Under the pieces are notes generated by a model, which saw only the letters and a program-made list of their open reading frames with translations, did no database searches and was not told where the DNA came from. From Bacteroidales bacterium (GTDB lineage: Bacteria; Bacteroidota; Bacteroidia; Bacteroidales; UBA10428), in contig JAFGVA010000025.1 in the NCBI GenBank assembly GCA_016938235.1, positions 1 to 36,166 of the forward strand: a DNA stretch of 36,166 nucleotides, read 5' to 3'. The translations under genes and the position numbers were made by a program. This document shows, one piece after another, positions 32,537 through 36,166 of the stretch; positions within the stretch are counted from its first letter, which is position 1, and every line of letters starts with the position of its first letter.

Positions 32537-33808
32537 ATGAAATCAAAAAATTTTAAAACTGGAATTATTGTGTTACTCTTTAACATAAGTATTATTTGCT
32601 TTTCGCAGGAATTACCAAATACTTATTTTGAAGCTACAAGTGGCAAACTATTATATGGTTTTTATGTTCCTGAAAATTATGATAATACTAAATCCTATCC
32701 CTTAATAATGCACTTGCATGGTTGGTCATGGACTCATTCCGATTATTTGGTATGGTATTCACCAAATTTCCAAACTCAAACGCCCTGTTTTGTTTATACC
32801 CCAAAAACACCTACTACTTGGGGCGATTGGAGTGGATGGAATGATTATAGCTTATCTGCACCAATGATTTCAGCTATGCATGTATTGGATAGTTTAACTA
32901 AAATGTATTCAGTAGACACCAATCGCTTATATGTTTACGGAATTTCGATGGGAGGCGAAGGTACTTTTGATTTGTTGCATAAACTACCAGGAAAGTTTGC
33001 AGCAGCAATGTCTGTTTGTGGTGGAGGACAATCATGGTGGGCCGAAGAAATTGCTAAAACACCTTTCTGGATGTTTCACGGAAGTGATGATAATGTAAAT
33101 CCACCTGAGATTACTGAAAGAGTATACAATGAATTGGTTAGGATTGGTGCGGAAAATATGCGTTACACCAACTATCCCGGCTACGGGCATGAGATTTGGA
33201 ACAAGGCAGCAAATGAACCTGCGTGGACGGAGTGGATGTTTGCTTTTGATAAAAGTAAGGCTGAATATGCTTCTCCGAAAGGTAAAATCAATTTATCAGG
33301 GACATTTGATGGTCAAATACATCTGCAATGGAATGATATTCGAAATGAAACGAATAATGCCGATAAAATTTGGTACTATACTGTTTTTAATTCTCAAGGT
33401 TTACTCGCAACGCTTGAATTTGATAACAAAAATTATACCTTCACACCGATGAGCACTGCTGATACATTTAAAATACAAGCAGTTAACTATAATTTTAAAA
33501 AATCTGAATTTTCAAACTATTTGTATTTTAATAACAATAGTATTACTGGTTTTTCACCAAAAGTAATTACTAAAAAAAAAGTTCAGGTATTAAATAATAG
33601 AAGTTCAATAACAATTACTTTGTTGGAAAAAAGTTCAACACCCATTGTTGTTAAATTGTTTTCTATGGATGGAAAAACTTTATTTAGCAAGGAATATCAA
33701 CCATCAAATCAAATAATAGTTGATGCTTCAGAATGGGATAAGCAAATTATTATTGTGAATGTACTGTTAGAAGGTCAGTCATACACAGAAAAATTCATTT
33801 TCGATTGA
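32537..33808 (+). CDS. Secreted alpha/beta-hydrolase (esterase / peptidase-like) with C-terminal T9SS-type domain
   Basis: A 423-residue exported protein. A signal peptide (MKSKNFKTGIIVLLFNISII) precedes an alpha/beta-hydrolase domain to about residue 235, similar to PHB-depolymerase/feruloyl-esterase-like proteins. The nucleophile elbow is GISMGGEG with Ser137. The acid is in HGSDDNVNPP and the catalytic His in YPGYGHEIW. An oxyanion-side HLHGW segment is also present. A Fn3-like domain follows (about 250-335), and the last 75 residues are beta-rich with KLFSMDGKTLF, resembling a type A sorting tail although without a clear YPNP start. Probably secreted by T9SS to act on acylated polysaccharide or polyester. 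It is the only intact long gene in this part. Confidence 0.85.
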   Translation: MKSKNFKTGIIVLLFNISIICFSQELPNTYFEATSGKLLYGFYVPENYDNTKSYPLIMHLHGWSWTHSDYLVWYSPNFQTQTPCFVYTPKTPTTWGDWSGWNDYSLSAPMISAMHVLDSLTKMYSVDTNRLYVYGISMGGEGTFDLLHKLPGKFAAAMSVCGGGQSWWAEEIAKTPFWMFHGSDDNVNPPEITERVYNELVRIGAENMRYTNYPGYGHEIWNKAANEPAWTEWMFAFDKSKAEYASPKGKINLSGTFDGQIHLQWNDIRNETNNADKIWYYTVFNSQGLLATLEFDNKNYTFTPMSTADTFKIQAVNYNFKKSEFSNYLYFNNNSITGFSPKVITKKKVQVLNNRSSITITLLEKSSTPIVVKLFSMDGKTLFSKEYQPSNQIIVDASEWDKQIIIVNVLLEGQSYTEKFIFD

Positions 33809-33876
33809 TTATGAATGAAATAATAAAAACTGGTGCCAATAAAGATATAGCGCATTGAAACGCATCATATATTCTA

Positions 33877-33907
33877 CCCTTATGCCTGATAAGGGCGAAG
33901 GTCTTCG
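33877..33907. other. Two adjacent small hairpins upstream of the YD-repeat pseudogene
   Basis: CCCTTAT (33877-33883) pairs with ATAAGGG (33889-33895) around GCCTG, and directly after it CGAAG (33896-33900) pairs with CTTCG (33903-33907) around GT. Both stems are perfect. They sit 16 bases before the ATG of the damaged gene and could be a leader structure or the edge of a mobile segment. Confidence 0.45.
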
Positions 33908-33923
33908 ATTGAAAAATCACAAT

Positions 33924-34562
33924 ATGATAAGAAACATAATAGCAGCTATTGTTTTAATTATTTATGGCCATTGCATTTATAGTCAATCAGATGATAAGCT
34001 GAGTTCAAGGGACTTCTTGCTAAATGGAAAAGTAAAGAGATTAGAATCTATTTCGTAAAAACCGATATCAAAAAATGACTCGTTAATTTTTAAAGAATGC
34101 ACAAGCGGTATTGGATAAAACCTGATTGTTACTTTTGATACCCTTGGAAATGCTATTTTAGAAAAGAAATGGCAAAAAACATCAGTTTTTGATAGAGATA
34201 CAAACACTTTCAGAAATTATTATGACAATAACAATAGATTAATCAAAAGAATTACCAATTCAAGTTTTGAGAGAGTATACACTTACGATTCAAAAGGAAA
34301 CTTGATTGAAGAGATAACTATTGATAATAGTTTGTTAATAGCATCGATTAATAGAGAGTTTAATAAGAAAAACTTAAAAACGAGAGAAGAAATAATTAGA
34401 TATAAAGCAATGCAATTCCAGATAAGAATTGAGGAAAATAGATAAGCAATAATAAGATATAAATACAAAGCTGGATTGTTGGTTTCCGAAAAAAAAAGTT
34501 CAATAAAATAAAAACAAAGGGTTTGTATTACTATAACTCAATTAAAAAGCTTGATGTGGTAA
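33924..34562 (+). pseudogene. YD-repeat-like exported protein gene interrupted by four in-frame TAA codons
   Basis: Starting at ATG 33924 one frame gives a signal peptide (MIRNIIAAIVLIIYGHCIYS) and SSRDFLLNGKVKRLESIS before a TAA at 34056. The same frame continues without any shift: KNDSLIFKECTSGIG, TAA at 34116, then LIVTFDTLGNAILEKKW, NNNRLIKRITNSSFERVYTY, YDSKGNLIEE, TAA at 34443, KYKAGLLVSEKKSS, TAA at 34509, and a final TAA at 34560. The YD-like repeats (YDNNNRL, YDSKGNL) mark a small exported RHS/YD-type protein. All four early stops are TAA and the frame is otherwise perfect over about 210 codons, so decay by point substitution is more likely than frameshifting. Confidence 0.7.
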
Positions 34563-34642
34563 TTTTACTTGGAATATCATTAAAAACTAGCGTTAAGTTA
34601 ATTTAGATGTGACGATTATATTGCGTAGATTTATAAAAAAAC

Positions 34643-34876
34643 ATGGTGCTCTACACAACAAAAGCTTATGCTTTATTTGAAAGTTCATTTATAAATAACA
34701 TCGAAGTTCGTACAACTAAAGGAATACAACAAATACACGGTTATTTATTTGGCGGATTGTATGATTTTGCAGGACAAATTAGACAAAAAAACATATCAAA
34801 AGGAGGCCTTCAGTTTGCCGTATCACACTTTTTAGGGGACACATTAGAGCAAATAGAATCGACACTGAAACATTGA
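34643..34876 (+). pseudogene. N-terminal fragment of a Fic/DOC-family protein
   Basis: The 77-residue frame contains the typical first part of a Fic domain: [20 protein letters not shown], then [18 protein letters not shown] and [11 protein letters not shown]. It stops at 34874-34876, well before the catalytic motif HPFxxGNGR, and the following bases do not restore it in any frame. The product therefore cannot AMPylate. Full Fic proteins of this class are about 190-210 residues. The N-terminal part normally contacts an antitoxin or inhibitory helix. It lies between the YD-repeat pseudogene and a lipoprotein gene and is part of the damaged-gene zone. Confidence 0.72.
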
Positions 34877-34944
34877 TGGTTAATACTAAAGGCTGATATT
34901 TTTTTTGTATCTTGTAAAGAAAATAGAATTTAAATTTAAATAAA

Positions 34945-35340
34945 ATGACAACAATTAAAAGTATAGTGTTCATTGGTGTTGTTGTACTTATGTCATCATG
35001 TGTATCAACTGCAAAATTTCCTGTTTCGCAAGTAACACCGGCAGCAGACATTACTGCTAAAATCCAAAAACAAGGTAAGCCCAATTATTTGGTAACAATT
35101 ACAGCTGAAAATCTGGCCGCACCTGAACGTTTGGAATCGGCCAGGAAAATCTATGTAATCTGGGCAGTATCCGAAAATGGAATTACAAGAAATGTAGGAC
35201 ACTTTACACAAAAAAATGCTGTAAAAGCAACATACAAAGCGTCTTTTCCATATCAACCTGTTGAAGTATTTATCACTGCCGAAGACGAAGAAGGTTTGTG
35301 CGAACCAGCAGGAATCGAAATCTCAAGAACTAAACTATAA
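34945..35340 (+). CDS. Small lipoprotein of unknown function
   Basis: A 131-residue protein with a lipoprotein signal (MTTIKSIVFIGVVVLMSSC, lipid-anchored Cys19). The mature part has a Thr/Val-rich start, then YLVTITAENLAAPERL, KIYVIWAVSENGI and VEVFITAEDEEGLCEPAG, consistent with a beta-sandwich. I recognise no catalytic motif. Similar small lipoproteins are common in Bacteroidota. The start is preceded by an A/T-rich stretch (ATTTAAATTTAAATAAA) suitable for initiation; a possible weak promoter (TATCTTG, near consensus) is at about 34910. It appears intact. Confidence 0.78.
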   Translation: MTTIKSIVFIGVVVLMSSCVSTAKFPVSQVTPAADITAKIQKQGKPNYLVTITAENLAAPERLESARKIYVIWAVSENGITRNVGHFTQKNAVKATYKASFPYQPVEVFITAEDEEGLCEPAGIEISRTKL

Positions 35341-36001
35341 TCATTTTGAGATTACAATAGACAATCTTACTGCTGCTCTTAACAATAGTAATGGTGTCTA
35401 TTTAAGGTATCCTGCGCCTGCTAACATATTTGATAAACCAAAATGTACAGGGCAGGCAGAATTAGCTCATGAATATTTTTTATGGTGGTTTAAAAACGCA
35501 GACATTGGTCCGCCTGTTTACCATGAACTAATTGATAGCTTAATTTGTATGCGTGAAGGAAGTTGTAAAAAACCGCCAGAGCTTTATATCGACAAAGATG
35601 TTTGTCCAGGAGAAGGGTGTCAATACGGAGAATGGAAAACATCTGAACCAATTGTTATATTAGAAAAACCTATTGGTAAGAGAGAAATTGGAGAAATCAA
35701 GGCAGGAGAAAGTTTTCTTGCAATTACGGGTAATGTTTATGTTCGGCCTCTTGAAAAAATAGCGAGTGTTTCAACTGAATTGACTGATTCGATCTTTATT
35801 GAACCTGGGCAAAAGTATTATCTCTTATCAAATATTGGGGAAGGAATATCAAAAATTTGGGTAAATGGACAAATATTTGAGTATGAAGACTATAATCCTG
35901 ATCAGCAATGGTGGGTTAAAATTAAAACAAAGAATGGAAAAAAAGGATGGATTAAATATCCTGTTAGCGGATGTATAAGTGGTTCTGATTTTCTTGAGTG
36001 A
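35261..36001 (+). CDS. SH3-like domain protein, 5' end missing or displaced
   Basis: The frame opens with a TTG inside the lipoprotein gene, and its first 25 residues are just the shifted frame of that gene. Protein-like sequence begins only after the lipoprotein stop, at YNHFEITIDNLTAALNNSNG. The rest is good: a helical region with HEYFLWWFKNADIGPP, a Cys-rich segment (CMREGSCKKPPEL, VCPGEGCQYGEW), and an SH3-like tail (ESFLAITGNVYVRPLEK... WWVKIKTKNGKKGWIKYP). Without a credible start the gene is probably a 5'-truncated remnant joined by a deletion. A start at the later Met near 35551 would give only the C-terminal half. No family name can be given. Confidence 0.6.
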   Translation: MKYLSLPKTKKVCANQQESKSQELNYNHFEITIDNLTAALNNSNGVYLRYPAPANIFDKPKCTGQAELAHEYFLWWFKNADIGPPVYHELIDSLICMREGSCKKPPELYIDKDVCPGEGCQYGEWKTSEPIVILEKPIGKREIGEIKAGESFLAITGNVYVRPLEKIASVSTELTDSIFIEPGQKYYLLSNIGEGISKIWVNGQIFEYEDYNPDQQWWVKIKTKNGKKGWIKYPVSGCISGSDFLE

Positions 36002-36061
36002 AAGCTAAGAAATGAAAAGCTGTACACAACAGCGCAATAAAAAACATAGGACGGGAATTGC

Positions 36062-36069
36062 TATATTTG
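36062..36069 (+). promoter_or_regulatory. Bacteroidota -7-like element (TATATTTG)
   Basis: A perfect TAnnTTTG match pointing out of the window to the right. The start of any downstream gene is not visible. Confidence 0.4.
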
Positions 36070-36120
36070 AACAACATAATATTTAATTAGTTGATCCTTA
36101 AAATACGATTATATTCCTGA

Positions 36121-36143
36121 TTATTAACATATTATGTTAATAA
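36121..36143. repeat. Perfect 23-bp palindrome
   Basis: The arm TTATTAACATA (36121-36131) and its exact reverse complement TATGTTAATAA (36133-36143) flank a single T. The symmetry suits a dimeric regulator operator. It follows the -7-like element by 51 bases, so it would lie in a leader or between that element and a gene outside the window. Confidence 0.7.
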
Positions 36144-36166
36144 CTTAGCAAAAATTCGAGGGCTAA

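Larger units (their letters stand above)
36002..36166. other. Right-end intergenic region
   Basis: No gene is seen. It contains a -7-like element, a perfect 23-bp palindrome, and at the very edge a small TTAGC...GCTAA inverted repeat (36145-36166) that may continue outside the window. The stretch around TGTACACAACA and AATAAAAAACATAGG (36019-36047) reminds me of an interspersed intergenic sequence found in other Bacteroidota, but I cannot verify that here. Confidence 0.4.

Noticed and set aside
36019-36166. Integron attC site at the right edge
   Set aside because: The TTAGC/GCTAA ends and the palindrome suggest structure, but the R'' and R' core sequences could not be placed, no integrase is present, and the element is cut by the window edge.
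1-36166. tRNA, rRNA, CRISPR or insertion-sequence elements
   Set aside because: I looked for tRNA cloverleaf ends, regularly spaced repeats and transposase motifs on both strands and found none convincing.

Overview
This window looks like chromosomal DNA from a free-living, probably anaerobic or facultative member of the Bacteroidota (Bacteroidales/Marinilabiliales-like). The reasons are low GC content, type IX secretion sorting tails of both kinds (type A at the end of the CotH protein, type B 'gliding motility' at the end of the 711-residue protein), a TPR/PD40/OmpA outer-membrane protein, a membrane LytTR regulator, several matches to the Bacteroidota promoter element TAnnTTTG, and mostly A/T-rich rather than Shine-Dalgarno start contexts. 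No tRNA, rRNA, CRISPR array, transposase or integrase was seen. The placement is inferred from gene families, not from a marker gene.

Layout. 1-0.9 kb: 5' part of a multi-PAS sensor. 0.9-1.6 kb: gene-poor DNA with a decayed coding fragment. 1.6-3.7 kb: divergent URO-D-type methyltransferase and homocysteine S-methyltransferase, a plausible one-carbon pair. 3.7-5.5 kb: two overlapping lipoprotein enzymes (isoaspartyl peptidase, metallo-beta-lactamase-fold hydrolase). 5.6-11.3 kb: two large T9SS cargo proteins on either side of an HTH-membrane-NTF2-like fusion. 11.5-16.3 kb: OmpA/PD40 protein converging on a GAF-PAS histidine kinase. 16.4-20.2 kb: L-serine dehydratase, GNAT-nitrilase fusion, the C-terminal half of an L,D-transpeptidase, and a DinB-fold protein. 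20.3-24.4 kb: two proteins of unknown function, an ankyrin/beta-barrel protein and an MNT-HEPN toxin-antitoxin pair. 24.6-26.7 kb: a CorA-type Mg2+ transporter with a structured leader, a HAD protein and a small exported protein. 26.9-30.3 kb: sodium-pumping oxaloacetate decarboxylase operon (gamma, alpha, beta) ending in a strong terminator. 30.7-32.0 kb: a short ExbB/TolQ-like protein divergent from a LytTR regulator. 32.1-36.2 kb: a zone of damaged genes (internally deleted methyltransferase, nonsense-riddled YD-repeat gene, truncated Fic gene, SH3-like gene without a proper start) around an intact esterase and a small lipoprotein.

The most interesting signal is the 128-base leader of the CorA gene (24614-24741). 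It holds a 14-codon upstream reading frame with an acidic-Gly-Pro start (M-T-M-D-E-G-P...) and three long pairings, A, B and C. B excludes both A and C, and C buries an unusually good Shine-Dalgarno sequence. This is the architecture of a translation-sensing attenuator. By analogy with the mgtL and corL leader peptides of enterobacteria it could be a Mg2+-responsive switch. The pairings can be read in the sequence; the function is inference.

Other points of note are a YD-repeat pseudogene damaged only by in-frame TAA codons, a methyltransferase with a precise in-frame internal deletion, an HTH protein fused in frame to what looks like a separate secreted protein, an ankyrin domain joined to an outer-membrane barrel, and a perfect 23-bp palindrome near the right end.
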